Source of the DNA: Benincasa hispida
Taxonomy: Eukaryota > Streptophyta > Magnoliopsida > Cucurbitales > Cucurbitaceae
NCBI RefSeq assembly: GCF_009727055.1
Contig: NC_052355.1
Location: 2,677,526 to 2,741,525, forward strand
DNA length: 64,000 nt
Reading direction: 5' to 3'
Below are positions 1-12,111 of the stretch, piece after piece. The position numbers and the translations under genes are program-made. Position 1 is the stretch's first letter; each line of letters opens with the position of its first letter. The notes below the pieces were generated by a model that was not told where the DNA came from, ran no database searches, and saw only the letters and a list, made by a program, of their open reading frames with translations.

Positions 1-1155
1 TATGCGACCACATAATATCATTCCCATTCCTAAGATGCATGCGATGTACATTGACAAACAGAGCTTATCTCTAAGTCCCTATCTCTTGTTTATGCAAGCC
101 TAATCTTGCTCTTTCCAGTACAGATTCTAACCTAGTTCTCTCGAGACATTAGGTTCTTTCTTTAGATTCTCTCTCGAGTAACTCTAAAGGGTATTTTGCA
201 TAACATAAATCAAGACAATCGCAGGCAATGAACTTCCTAGGTGATGTTAGCTTAGTTATTCTCAACCCATTCAACTAGTTTGGCTACTCATGCATATTAA
301 GAGAGTGAGCAGATGTAGAAATAGAACATCCATTGAATAGATATGAAGATGAAGTACAAAATAACAACGCAACTATAATAAAGAGCCTAGTAGAAATTTC
401 TTGCTGCCAGGCGTTTACATTATTTCTACTCGTGCTTTAAAGATATTCTCGCTCTCGTGAGAGTCGGCCCGCTCTCTGCTCTTACGCCTCAAGGTTCTCT
501 CTCGAGTTGCCCTGGGCAATCTCCGGTGCCACCACTCTTCTCTTGCTCCACCTTAAAAATGGAAGAAAACTATGAACAGAAGACGGTGAACTGGTTATAT
601 ATCGTGAACTCATTAACCCCTTTTCTGAAGAATGCACTTGGTATTTATAGAGCATCAATGGTGAAAGGCAGCTTCTCTCTCTCGGTTGTACAGATGGGAC
701 AGCTTTAATTCCTGATTGACGTGTCGAATGATTGTTATCGATAAAAATGAATGTACTTTGTGACTATTATCGGCTGTCAACTTAATTTGGATTCGACTGT
801 CATTAGCTTTCTGTTCCATCGCTCTTAATTGGCCTTTCACCCAGATGCGCCCACCATATTGCACTGACCAAGTTGCGACGATCTTTCTCGAGTGAATGTT
901 TGCGAGTACAATCAAGCAAAGTCTTGCGGTGAAGTTGCGCTCGGCGGATAATTTCCTATGGTCGCACTCTTGCATTGCGTTAACGAATATTCTGCACAAA
1001 AATATAGAAATCAATAATTCTAATACGCTGGACGCATGCGATCGTAATATTATAGAATTTATACTTAATGGACGCAATTTAACATATTTTATCAACACAA
1101 TCCAACATTGTTTAATACTTAGCACTATGATAATGTGCATTTTTGCCTGTTATCA
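1..1155 (-). mobile_element. Ty3/gypsy LTR (family A), cut by window edge
   Basis: This is the minus-strand copy of the LTR seen complete at 6772-8444 and 39431-41082. Its 5' end, beginning TGATAACAGGC, reads leftward from 1155. Shared landmarks are a TATAAAT box (minus strand, 643-649), the segment rich in CTCTCGAG-type motifs and the ATATTATGTGGTCGC stretch at the left edge. No polypurine tract adjoins the start at 1156 onward, so this is either a 5' LTR whose body lies left of the window or a solo LTR. The short reading frames inside it have no recognisable product. Confidence 0.85.
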
Positions 1156-1189
1156 ATCATTTGTCACGATTGGAGAATATTGAGGTTTA

Positions 1190-2512
1190 AAGAAAAAAAA
1201 AGGATATTGAAGGCTGCTTCCTAGATGAAAAGCTGATGACAATACGTGCTAATGAACCTTGGTATGCGGGCATTGTGAACTTCTTAGTTTGTGGCCGAAC
1301 ACCAGAAGGATACTCTAATTAACAGAACAAGTAGTTGAGGCATGATGCAAAATTTTACTTATGGGACGACCCGTTCTTGTATAAATTGGGGCCAGATCAC
1401 ATCATGCGACAATGTGTCCCTGAGCATGAAATCCAGCACATCTTAGAACAGTGTTACGAGTCCCCTTATGGAGGACACTTTGTGGGCAAAGGACTGCTGC
1501 TAAAGTCCTTCAGAGTGGCTACTTTTGGCCAACTCTATTCAAGGATGCCCATGCCCATGCAGTGCAGTGCGGTAGATGCTAGAGGATAAGGAATATGACT
1601 AGAAACGACGAAATAACGTTGACTTCTAGCTTGGAAGTAGAATTGTTTGACGTTTGGGGCATAGAATTCATGGGCCCTTTCCTAGCATCTGAAGGCCACC
1701 AGTATATCTTAGTTGCTGTGGATTACATCTCCAAATGGGTGGAGGCTATCTCTTGCACCAAAAATGATGCGATCGCAGTGGCTAAGATTCTTAAAAAGAA
1801 TATTTTCACTAGACTTGGCACGCTCGGTGCATTAATCAGCAACGAAGGTACACACTTCATTAATCACATCATTACGAATTTACTAATCAAGTTCAATTTC
1901 AATCACAGGGTTACGACTACCTATCATCCACAAACTAATGGACAGACAGAGGTCTCTAACAAGGAGATCAAGTCTATTATGGAGAAGGAGGTGAGCACCT
2001 CATGAAAGGATTGGGCGCAGTGGCTAGATGAAGCCCTATGGGCATATCAGACAGCCTACAAAACACCTATTGGGATGTCCCCATATGCCTTTGTCTTTGG
2101 AAAAGCCTCCCATCTCCCTCTGGAACTGGAGCACGAAGCGTAATGGGTGATTAAGAAGTTAAACTTTGACCTAACCAGTGTAGGGGAGGTCTGGAAGCTG
2201 CAATTGAATGAACTCACTGAATGGCGCACAACTGCTTACGAGAATGCCAAGATTTATAAAGAGCAAACAAAGAGATGACATGATGAAAGAAATAGTAAGA
2301 AGAACTTTGCAGTTGGACAACAAGTTTTGTTATTTAACGCACGCCTTCAGTTGTTTCAATAGAAATTGAAGTCAAGATGGTTTGGCCCATTCATAATCAA
2401 GAGTGTCATTCCTACCGTTGTAGTGGAGTTAGCTAGCAAAGACGAGAGCAACTTCTTCAAGGTCAATGGTCAACATATAATGAGCAATGTCGCTAATTCG
2501 ACTACGAACTGA
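1190..2512 (+). pseudogene. Athila-like gypsy pol, RNase H end and integrase
   Basis: Decayed 3' part of a Ty3/gypsy polyprotein. In order, I see the linker region with a PWYAGIVNFLVCG block (about 1258-1300), the HHCC zinc-binding part with CVPEHE and YGGHF (1335-1500), then the integrase core at 1595-2005. The core has WGIEFMGPF holding the first catalytic Asp region, LISNEGTHF where the usual SD-GG motif reads SN-EG so the second Asp is lost, and HPQTNGQTEVSN with the catalytic Glu. Downstream come [16 protein letters not shown] and the C-terminal KLKSRWFGPF and FKVNGQ motifs. In-frame stops (around 1320, 1587, 2003, 2141, 2276 and 2359) break it. No RT or gag lies in phase upstream, because LTR sequence starts at 1155. 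Domain order and motifs fit the Athila/Tat clade. Confidence 0.9.
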
Positions 2513-2529
2513 AGCAAAAGAAAAATTTG

Positions 2530-3848
2530 TAAATACTGAAGTACTCCTATCACTACTAAAACGTAGCAACAGTGGTAAGTCCGAGTCGATCCACATAGAA
2601 GCGTGATTGGTTTCGTTGAGTTAATTTTCTAACTAGCGCGATAAATGGAGGTTTTGGTGTGAAATAGATAACATGCGTGAAATTCAAATAAAAGGATAAA
2701 TGTAATATAGGATAGGAGTCTATCTAATTTCTAGAGTATGAGAGAGTTCCTATGCAATTTCTTTCATTAGGCACCAATTTATTACGTTGAATCTGTCAAT
2801 CCCTCAACCTATTAGAAATTCTAATAGACCAATTAGCAAATTTTGATTAAAAATCAAAACCAACACTAATTCAGTCAAAAACTTTTCATTTTTAGAGACA
2901 TACAAGTTAAAACTGAAAAGCATTAAGAAATGGTTTAATTGTTGAGACATACTACAAGCCGGAAAGCCATATCCTGTAGCATGAATAATTCAGAAAGATT
3001 ATACAAGGGCATACATTAATTTGGCCAGAAAATGTCTAGACCTTAAACATGCGATTCTAATACTTGTAACTAAATCAATAAATGATGCATAGACTAGAAA
3101 GATTTTGCAAACAAGAATTTCAACAAATCAATTTGTCAGAAAAATTCATCGAAACTCTATTAATAATAAATCAAATCATTCCACATAATTCACAAGAGTT
3201 CAGAAAAATTAATTAGAAAACCTTCAAGAAATTAAACATAGGGACCTTGCTCAAAGAAACTAGATAGAAATTACTTGTTAATTCATAGACCAATCCAAGA
3301 TACACATCCGTTCCATTGATTACAACCCAAAATAAAAGGCGAAACTAACGTAAAGATACCGAAAATTGAAGGGAATGAACAAAAGAACGAGTTTTACTTC
3401 GGCCTTCATCAATTTTCTCTCCCAAATTCAGCATATTTGGACATAGGGACGGAGAGATATGTTTATAGGAAAGATTGCAGCGTCGAAACGCTAAAAATAG
3501 TGTTGCAACGCTCATTTGCACGCACGCTAACCGTGTTCGTTTGTCAAAGTTCGCAGCATCGCGACACTGAAAAGCAGCGTTGCAATGCTGCACATTCTGC
3601 CTTAGAGCGTCGGGCTAGCATTGCAATGTTGTGACAATGTAGTGGCAGTTTCGTAATTTTCACTATTTTGAAGCCTTACAGCTCAAACCACCTTCAAATT
3701 GCTTCAAATCAGTCTCGTTTATCTCTGATTTCTTGGTTCTACCTCCCCAGTGCATGATACCTACAAAATAAGGCAATGAACACATAAAATCTATTAATGA
3801 GTCTAAATTAAGCTAAGAATAATAACTCTTTTTGAGAGTTAATAAACA
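2530..3848 (-). repeat. Gypsy LTR (family D), minus strand
   Basis: On the minus strand an LTR begins TGTTTATTAAC at 3848, directly after a polypurine tract (AAGTTGGGGG, complement of 3849-3858). It runs leftward to about 2530, where it reads the common LTR-end phrase GATCGACTCGGACTTACCAC. Its orientation is opposite to the pol fragment on its left and the protease fragment on its right, so it is a separate insertion. The left boundary is uncertain by tens of bases. The interior at 3470-3640 is locally rich in GCAACGCT-like words. Confidence 0.65.
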
Positions 3849-5021
3849 CCCCCAACTTAATTCTTGCTCGTCCCGAGCAAGTCAAAACAAAATATAGGTA
3901 TGAAACTTATGATGGAAATGAGCGACTTAGATCACAAAGATAAAGATAACAAACTCTTCTCAAAGAAATGGTCATTTAAATGCATGCACTTAATCAAGAA
4001 ATTTAAAACTAATTCTTTATCCCACATGTGTGTGTGCTTAGCCAATCCTATCTAGGTCTCTACTAGCCTGGGAAAGTTTTATTCATCCCTCAACTTGTTT
4101 TCCCCTTACTCTGACTCGGAGGATCAAGCATTAAGCTCCCTAGACTCAAGGTAGCAATGAAACACTTAAGGGAACCAAACCCCCTTTTTTTTTCTTTTAC
4201 ACACGAAAGAGGAAACCTTATCTAGACACATCGCTTTCATTTTGGATTGTCCACACAGGTGTAATGCGAATCATCCAACTATGAGCAATGTCTCCTAATA
4301 AGGTGCCGAAGCTCACTCAATCCTCGGGGTGTCATAGCCGCCCCAAGTTAATCATAACTCAATAAAGAGGAGTAATCCCCTTCCAAAATATCATACACTC
4401 TACAACATGCTTGCCTTATAATAAGCATAGAACAGGCTTTTACTTTACAACACAAGAGTTTGGAAAAAACCTAAGCATGCATTACTAAGTTGACCTTCAG
4501 TTACTTAACAACCCTCACCTAAACCTTTCGAAGTGAAAACAAGTCTATGGACCAAATAAACCGATCTTAAGTATTCAAAACCACAAATAAGACGACTATG
4601 TGCTTAAAATATCCAAGGGAATCAAGAAAACATTTTAAATTTAGCCCAAAATCATGCATACATTATGTGAACCCTAAACAGATTGAAGAGAGAGTTATCT
4701 AAATCCTACCACAAAAGGTCATCATCACAATACATGTATCATCATACCAGCAGTTCAACCACAAAGTCCGAGCTCAGGTGCTCAAGGACTTGCCAGACAT
4801 GCATATAGAATTACCACCCCCGACCTTAAAACGATACATTGTCCACAATATATCTCTAATCAAAGTCCAAAGAAAATAAAAACAAGGGAACAGAAAACCT
4901 CCCCTAAAAACATAGTCGGCAGGGGATGGTGGTGGTCGTAAGCTCGCCTAAAAAAGATGCTCCTCTCCTCTAGGTCATCCTTACAAAACAAAAACAAAAA
5001 GAAACCTAATCTAGAAAACAT
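3849..5021 (-). other. 3' untranslated remnant of the family D gypsy element, with polypurine tract and hairpin
   Basis: No coding sequence is recognisable. The polypurine tract lies at 3849-3860. Next to it a perfect 8-bp stem (CTTGCTCG at 3863-3870, CGAGCAAG at 3874-3881) encloses a 3-base loop, comparable to the hairpins beside the other gypsy polypurine tracts in this window. The rest is AT-rich non-coding sequence consistent with the 3' untranslated region of a minus-strand element. Where this region ends and the protease-bearing fragment begins is not visible. Confidence 0.5.
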
Positions 5022-5351
5022 TTGCAGTCAGTTCCCGAATACATCCTGAAACCCATAATAGAAACTCTCCTACTTGCGGACAGATCCCGAATACATCTTG
5101 ATGGAGAGCTGAAAAATGCCACAATCTCAATTGATAAATTCATCTTAGCGGCAGACTTCCTCATTATTGATTATAAAGTGGACGAAGATGCTCCCATCAT
5201 ATTGGGACGACCATTTCTTTCGATCGGTCGCGCTCAAATTGATGTGCACAAAGGGGAGATCGTAATGAACATTCATGGTGAAAAGCTCAGGATTAAGGCA
5301 GTCAAGATCCCAAAGGACAAAGAAAAGAGGGAAAAGGCACCGTGGACGTGA
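5022..5351 (+). pseudogene. Gypsy retropepsin-like protease, C-terminal fragment
   Basis: The 109-codon frame reads through a retroelement aspartic protease tail. It has DKFILAADFLIIDY, then the diagnostic ILGRPFLSIGRAQIDVHKGE block, and ends in a charged KDKEKREK stretch. The catalytic D-S/T-G motif, which should lie about 60 residues earlier, is absent, so the fragment begins inside the domain. The nominal start is a TTG and is not meaningful. A short local duplication (TCCCGAATACATC at about 5034 and 5087) sits at the broken front edge. Protease normally precedes integrase, yet here it lies 2.5 kb after it, so this belongs to another copy or a rearranged one. Confidence 0.8.
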
Positions 5352-6771
5352 AAAGACCAGCTTGGAATAAGCAGTCCTTTAGTTTCTATATAACTCAACC
5401 TCATCAGGGACGCAACTCTTTTGAATATCCTTTTTCCTGCATCAATACTTCATGAACTTTCATCATACTCATTATTATCTATTATCACAATTACTTTGTT
5501 GTTATCTGCACTTTTCTTATTTAAAAAAAAAATGCGATCGTGTTGAACGATTGCGGTAAAAGATTTTGTTTTGTTTAAAATCATTTGACCCTCTCACTGT
5601 TTTTCTTGCAACGATCGAGGCGCAGGATTGCGGAGGTGTTACACGAAAAAAAAAACTTATCTTATCCCATCACTGCAATCCAAAGAAGATAGATCGCCAT
5701 AAAGAAGGATGCATCAACACACAATGCGGGCGACAACACAAATTTGGGGGTTGTATTCTTCCTTAACTTTAATTCAAAATTTTCCCTATCGCATCGCATT
5801 TTGATTTTAAAAGTTTTATCATCGCATCCTCTTTGACTACCACAATCATTTAATATTGATAAATTTAATAAGTCACCGCATGCTGTCTCTTTGCCAATTA
5901 TGATTTCAATGATGAAACACATGCTTCTATTTTTTTTCGTATATACTAGAGTCAACTTATTTTTAGGACAATCACCTCAAGAAATGTTTCTAAAAGTTAG
6001 TGGTCGGCTAGCTTTCTTTCAAACTCCCTTTACCAAATTTCCTAAGAACATTGCATGACTTCCTTCAATCTTTTGGCAATGGGGACATTGCCGCATTTTA
6101 AATTTGGGGGTTAGGTATTTATTTTCGACCTTACTATTTTTAGCTTGATTAAAAAAAAAAAGAGGAAAATTTTGAGAATAACAACTCCAGTGTCAATGCA
6201 ATGGGGAAAACCATGTTGATAAGAGTTAAGTTGTGAAGGGCACTTACCCATAGTTGGATGTCTGCATGACACACGTGGGGGCAAGCCAAAATAAAAGTAA
6301 GTCGCCAGGATCTACGCATAAATACAATGACCGCAACTCTGCTGCCAAGAAGGTATGAGTTTAGTCTGAGAAAGAGCGCATTGCTCATAGTTGGATGTCT
6401 GCATGACACACGTGAGGGCAAGCCAAAATGAAGGCAAGGCACTTGGATCAGCGCAAGGTCAGAAAAAATAATAATGTCAAGAAATATGCGAGGATAAAAA
6501 TTATTTGACGCCCCGATGGAAATGTTTTCTTTTTGGAATAAATCGTGCGATGTCCCAGAAGTTAGTAAAACCCTTTTGAAGGTTAAGCTTGCGGTCTTTA
6601 GGTCTTAGAAATATTTTTAGAGGAGACTTGAATAAGACTTGAGGAAATTTTGGTGTATAGGATTGGAATGAAGTATCCTTGAGAAATCTAGGAAAAGAGA
6701 ATTGCAGTCGACTTGCTAAAGGAAATCTTTAGTTTATGCTTGAGGACAAGCATTGTTTAAATTTGGGGGTG
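5352..6771 (+). other. Athila-like 3' untranslated region with polypurine tract
   Basis: No open gene is supported. The region contains several AATTTGGGGGTT phrases (about 5741 and 6100), and two copies of a conserved block reading TAGTTGGATGTCTGCATGACA (6250-6297 and 6387-6436). A hairpin (ATGCTTG, loop AGGA, CAAGCAT) lies at 6736-6753, followed by the polypurine tract AAATTTGGGGGTG that ends at the LTR start, 6772. This order is what the 3' end of an Athila/Tat element looks like. A homologous block lies at 60600-61186. Confidence 0.75.
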
Positions 6772-8444
6772 TGATAACGGGCAGAAATGCACGTTATTAC
6801 ATTGCTAAGTTATTAAATAATGTTGGCTTGTGTTGATAAAATATGTTAGATTGCGTCCAAAAAGTATTAAGTTTATAACATTGTGGTCACATGCGTTCAT
6901 CGCATAGGAACAATTAATTTTTGTATTTTTATGCAGAATATGTGTTGACGCAAGGTGAAAAGAGCGATCACAAGAGATCAATGGACGAGCGTAGCATTAC
7001 TGCAAGGCTTTGCGGTGATTTATGTTCGCAAACATCTACTCAAGAAGGATTTCCACATAGAGCCGACGCAACTTGGTGGGTGCATCTGGGTGAAAGGCAT
7101 AATTAATCACGATGGGACAGAAAACTGATCACAGTCGAATCCGAATTAAGTTGACAGCCACTAACGATAACAAGTACATTCAGCATTTCAGTGACAAATA
7201 TTCGGCGCATCAGTCGAGGAATTAAAGCCATCCCATTTGTGCAATCATAAGAGAGAAGCTGCCCTTCACCCCGGAGCTCTATAAATACCAAAGGCACCCT
7301 TCAGAAAAGGGGGTTAACAAGTCCACTTGTTCACAAAATTAGGAGCTTTAGCCGTGTTCATAGTTTTCTTTTATTTTTAAGGAAGAGCAGGGGAAGAGTA
7401 GAGATGCCGGAAGATCACTCAGGGCAACTCAAGAGAGAACCCGGAGGCGTAAAAGCAGAGAGCGGGCCGACTCTCGCGAGGGCGAGATTATCTTTTGAAC
7501 AAGAGTAGAAAGACAGAGTAAAAGCCTGGGAAGCAAGAGATTGCTACCAGGCTCTTTATTCTATTATTGCATTGTTATTTTGTACTTCATCTTTATATTT
7601 ATACAATGGAAGTTCTTATTCTACATCTGTTCACTCTCTTAGCATGCATGAGTAGCTAAACTTGTCGAATGGGTTGAGAAGAACTAAGCTAAAATGACCT
7701 AGGAAGTTCATTGCTTGCGATTATCTTGTGTTATGCTGTGCCAAACATCCCTTTAGAGCTACTCGAGAGAGAGTCTAAAGAAAGAACCTAAGGCTTGAAA
7801 GAGCTAGGTTAGAATCTAGACTCGAGAGAGCAAGATTTGAACTGTATAAACAAAAGATAGGGACTTAGAGATAAGCTCTGTTTACCAACCTGCATCGCAT
7901 GCATCCTAGAGATAGGAATGATATTATGTGGTCGCCTTATTTATGTGTGTCATTTTGTCATCGCATAAATAAGAATAGAGGCTTATGTGAGGTTCTATAG
8001 ACTTATCTCATATATCACATGCGTTCTAACATTAGAAACCGTAGCATTCGCATCGAGAAATGGTTTACTATTGTATGTGTGTTGCATGATCGCATAGCAT
8101 GAACACATTCTAGGAAGTGTTAGCCAAAACCCTTCTCAACCAGTTCACAGCATACTCATCGCATCTTCCGTTTTATCAACTCTTTTCGAACTCTGCCGCA
8201 TTTGTTTATTTTCATTACCGCAAAAAAAAAAAAACCGACAACTATTTGAGTTACTGGTTAGCACAAATTTTTCCTGAAGATTACCACCGCATATTGTTTT
8301 CCAAGTCCCTGAGTTCGACCTTGGACTTACCAGGAAACTTAGTGGGGTTTACACTTGGATTCCACTGAGAAAACTTGAGTGCTCAATGAATTCCATCATT
8401 GCAATTCATTCATAATTCCACATCATAAAATAACGCATCAATCA
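6772..8444 (+). mobile_element. Ty3/gypsy LTR (family A), complete, 3' LTR
   Basis: It starts TGATAACGGGC immediately after a polypurine tract, and ends about CGCATCAATCA by alignment with the solo LTR at 39431-41082 (1652 bp there, 1673 bp here). It carries a TATAAAT box at 7280-7286, about 500 bp in, followed by a GC-richer R/U5 part with CTCTCGCGAGGGCGAG. Near the end is the phrase GTCCCTGAGTTCGACCTTGGA, common at the end of Athila LTRs. No primer binding site follows, which fits a 3' LTR. Confidence 0.85.
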
Positions 8445-8757
8445 ACATTCCTTAAATCATAATGCAAACCATTCCCCGATATAAATAACATATCCTAGTT
8501 TGTAAAATAAAAGGTATGCAATTAAGTTGTCAAAATAAGAAGGGAACTTTGAGCAAAAATTTGTCAAAACTAAGATTAAGAAAGATCCTTCTAAAGAAGG
8601 ATTCAAAGTGACAAGAAGGAACAAATGATTTGAAAAGATTGTGTAAAGGAGAAGCATTCTAAGTAGCTAGTCGGCGCATTGCAATGATATAGGATGAGTC
8701 TGAATTTCTTAATTATAGGATATGCTTGAGGACAAGCATAATTCAAATTTGGGGGTG
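8445..8757 (+). other. 3' untranslated remnant of a second gypsy element, with polypurine tract
   Basis: A short non-coding stretch that ends in a perfect 8-bp hairpin (TATGCTTG, loop AGGA, CAAGCATA; 8721-8740) and a polypurine tract AAATTTGGGGGTG. The next LTR (family B) starts at 8758. It is related in layout, but not identical, to 6500-6771. The family A LTR therefore abuts the tail of another element. Confidence 0.65.
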
Positions 8758-9150
8758 TGATAACTTGTAGAATGCGCTTAGACTTGACTTTGTCCCCCTT
8801 TTTTTCCCGGTCCAATATTTGATACAAGTTATTTATACCACATTATTTGAATATGCGATAATAGATACAAAGAAAATGTGCCAGTTATGGTTAAATTGAT
8901 ATAAAAACGCAAAGTTTTATAAAGATATCGCAAACACACCTGCTGACCGCATTTCATGGGAAAAAGAATGTCGAAGTCTATGTTTTGTAGGAAAACAGGA
9001 ATCATTGTATGCGACAATCCTTCAAGGAAAGATGCGAACAATGCATGCCTTGGGATTTATGAAATCGTACAGCAGATACTCTGACATACGTCCTGATCCT
9101 TGACCATGATGCAACGCTGACATTCTCACGTACCTCCACAAATGATAGCT
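8758..9150 (+). repeat. Gypsy LTR (family B), U3 part
   Basis: It begins TGATAACTTGTAGAAT after the polypurine tract and resembles the LTR at 61187 (TGTTAACTTGTAGAAAT, then AAGTTATTTATAC and TTTTGTAGGAAA). The match stops around 9150, where a different repeat starts. LTR sequence resembling the downstream half of the 61187 LTR resumes near 10561, so I read this as the left part of an interrupted LTR. Confidence 0.6.
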
Positions 9151-10560
9151 GTTAGGTTTTTAAAGGATGTATATTTTCTATGTTAATTACCCCAAAATTG
9201 TGTTGATTATTTGCTTGAATTGCTGATTTTGTAGGATTAAACGATCCCCGAAGCATGTTGGAATTATTACAAGAAAATTATGCCAAAAAGATAAAAATGA
9301 CCAAGAAAAGCAACAAATTGAAGAGAATCGAGTAAACACCCAAAAGAGGATCAAGTAAGGTTTTTGGAGCATCAACCATTGAGTATTTAGCAGAATACTG
9401 TAAAAAAGCATTAAGTAAAGACTATCGAGTATTCAACCATCTTCCATCGAGTTATCGAGTTCCGTCTGATTCATCTTGCATCGAGTTAAGAGGATTGGGT
9501 AAAGAACATCCAGAGCATCGACGATCGAGTATTGATCGCCAAGTATCAAGGAGTGAGTATTAAACAAAAAAACTCGACGCGCTAGTTCTTATTTTCGGAT
9601 TTTGACGCGATCCATCTGCATGCTTTGCAATGACTTCTTGTTGGTATAAATGAGTTCAGTTATTAAGCAAAGACAATGAGAGATATCATTTTTCAGAAAA
9701 TCCATAATTCTCTAGAGAGAAAAACTTAGAAGAAGAAAAAACCATTTTTTTTAGAGAGCAATTTCGATTTCCAAGAGTGATTCTTGTAATTCTCTGTGAG
9801 ATTGAGTCGATTTATACTCAAACTTGTATCAATATGCAACTATCAATGGAATGCTTAAAGAACTTCAACCTCCATGAGTAGGTAAATCTTTTTCTTGGGG
9901 TACTATGTAATTAGGCATTTTCATGAGACTTTTCTTGAATTTTCTTTCATGTAATTAGTTTCTTTTGAATGTTCTTGCTGAGATTTAGAATAAAATTGAT
10001 TAGGATTTAATTGACAGATCAAGATTAATCAATTTTTGTATGCAAAAATTACATGGTTCTATAACAAAATTGTAATTGTAGTTGCAGGAATTAGTAATCG
10101 TGATAGAAAATGTGGACTTCTGTTAATTCAGAACATTCATGTAATCAATCTTGAATTTTCAGTCTTTGATTTCAAGATTGGAATAGTTAAGGAAAGTCAT
10201 GAATTCAATGCAATTTAGGAATTAGTTGTGAAATGTCTTTAAGAAACAATTAAGACCTAGATTGGGGTTAATTGTGAAATTAGCTAATTAGGGCATTATG
10301 AATTTGTTATTTCAATTCTTGTCTTTTGCCTAGTTAGTTTCTTTTAGTTCTTAAAACAAACAAATCCCCCATTTAATCTTTTGCATTTAGGAATTCAAAT
10401 AGTCAATTTTTAGGCCAATTATTTGCGATTCTCTTGGGATCGACCTCTTACTTCCACTATTACTACGTGTTAGTTCTAGTTGTAATTAGAGTTTAACTAA
10501 ATTTAATTTGTTTTGGGTATATAGAATTAACGACACCTACTTTACTCAGAACAATAGCAA
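9151..10560 (+). repeat. Probable gypsy LTR (family C) inserted in the family B LTR
   Basis: It opens with TTAATTACCCCAAAATTGTG and has a segment with many ATCGAGTA words (9420-9560). It ends near GGGATCGACCTCTTACTTCC and the following 120 bp, the typical wording at the end of a gypsy LTR. No coding sequence is present. Exact ends and target duplication were not resolved. The ATCGAGTA-rich part recurs at 13800-14000. Confidence 0.45.
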
Positions 10561-11260
10561 CCAATCAGAGTAAGATTATAAAGGCAGACAAGTGCATGGC
10601 TCTATAAATAGAGCCTTAGCACAACAAAGTGACATATATCAAACAACATCAGAAAGCCTAACTTTTGCAGGGAACCTTCTATTCCAAAACTCCAAATCCA
10701 CATAGAGAAGGCCACTAGAAAATTTACCTGAGAAGAAAGTTCACCAATCCACTCCACGTGTCACATCACGCCGACAGGATTTCATCATTCATCCGTTTTG
10801 TCAAGAGATTGACATTAATCTTGCAACCATTCTATTCTCTCTGTATTATCGTTTTGTAGAACATTGTTAATTAAGATATTAGTTAAATTTGTATCTAAAC
10901 GATTTACTAATTCAATATTATCATCATGTTTATCCATGTTCATCCATCTTTCATTTCCTTACTCATGAGTCACTAAACCCCCAGGGTATGGGGGAAGGAT
11001 AATCGAATGACTTGATCCATGTCGTGAGATGTTATCGAGATTGCTTAACACGGGCTGAAAAGCATACTCACCTGTGAAAGTAGAGTTGAGTATGATAATC
11101 AACTTCTCAAAAGAGAGGGGATGGGACTTGTTAAGCAAAGCAAGAAGTACTTTTAGAGGTAGAAATAACCTTGCGTTCTACAACACTTCCCTTTTTCACA
11201 TCATAGAGATATGACTAGTGTGGTAACCACCGAAAGGTGTGAGCCAATGGGAAGTAAGAA
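10561..11260 (+). repeat. Gypsy LTR (family B), R/U5 part
   Basis: It contains a TATA box embedded in a perfect inverted repeat (GGCTCTAT-AA-ATAGAGCC, 10598-10615). It also has the wording AACCTTGCGTTCTACAAC and CACCGAAAGGTGTGAGCCAA, which matches 62388-62475 in the 61187 LTR. This supports its being the second half of the LTR that starts at 8758. No gene is present. Confidence 0.55.
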
Positions 11261-11261
11261 C

Positions 11262-12105
11262 TGGAGGAACTCTTATTGAAGAGAACCCATGAGCAAAAGC
11301 AAGATCTTTCCAAGCCCATTGTGATAGAATTAAAGGCCTTCATAAACATACACAGCAGTTATGCATCTTCTAACAAATTACAACATGCTTTCATAATTAA
11401 ACACAAAAGGAGTGAGAGACTTACCTTTGAAGAACATTCTTCTGAAGATCTCTCGCTCTCGTGAAGAACTGGAACAACAACCTCTCACTGTCGCTACAAT
11501 TGTCTAGCCAATGTCTTATTGTCGCTTAGATCACGAACAATCTTCTCCACGAACAAGCAACCCCTTAGACACCACCACTCGACAACCTTGGTATTCTTGG
11601 AGTGAGAATCCAAGAGGTGTGAGCTCTATTAGATTTGGTAGAGGGATGGAGGAAGGCAATGATCGTACTATATGATCAAGCAAGTGGGAGAATGTACTGT
11701 CTATCGTATAGACTGAGATGCTTGATCGTTTAGTAAATCTCGCTAGGTACACAATCATTTAGAAAAACACACTTGATCGTTTACACAATCGTTTAGATCG
11801 CTTGGCACGCAATCGCTTAGTAAATCACATGAATCGTCTACATGATCATTTAGTAAAAGGCACTTTACACGATCGTTTAGGCTCTCGCTTAAAAGGCTAT
11901 CGTGTAGTCTCTAGTCAGCTAAACAATTAGTAAAATCACTTAATGAAGTGATTTTTTTCCAAAATGAAATCACTTTTCATTTTATCCTTCAATTATGAAA
12001 ATTGAACATAACCTCCCACTTTCACGCACGGTTAAAGAAGCCCCACAATTATCATATAATTGTTTTAATTATAAATAAATATAATAACTAACTTATCATA
12101 TTATA
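11262..12105 (-). repeat. Copia LTR fragment (family K), minus strand
   Basis: It starts with GAAGAGAACCCATGAGCAAAAGC, which matches the 3' end of the copia LTR that begins (left side) at 43245, and continues through CCATTGTGATAGAATT and the GTGAGAATCCAAGAGG phrase. 11690-11930 is an array of degenerate GATCGTTTAG words. The fragment ends in AT-rich sequence just before a plus-strand copia RT remnant. Confidence 0.65.
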
Positions 12106-12111
12106 TTTAAA

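Noticed and set aside
655..1140. 161-codon minus-strand frame as a gene
   Set aside because: It lies wholly inside a gypsy LTR present in two other copies where the frame is not kept.
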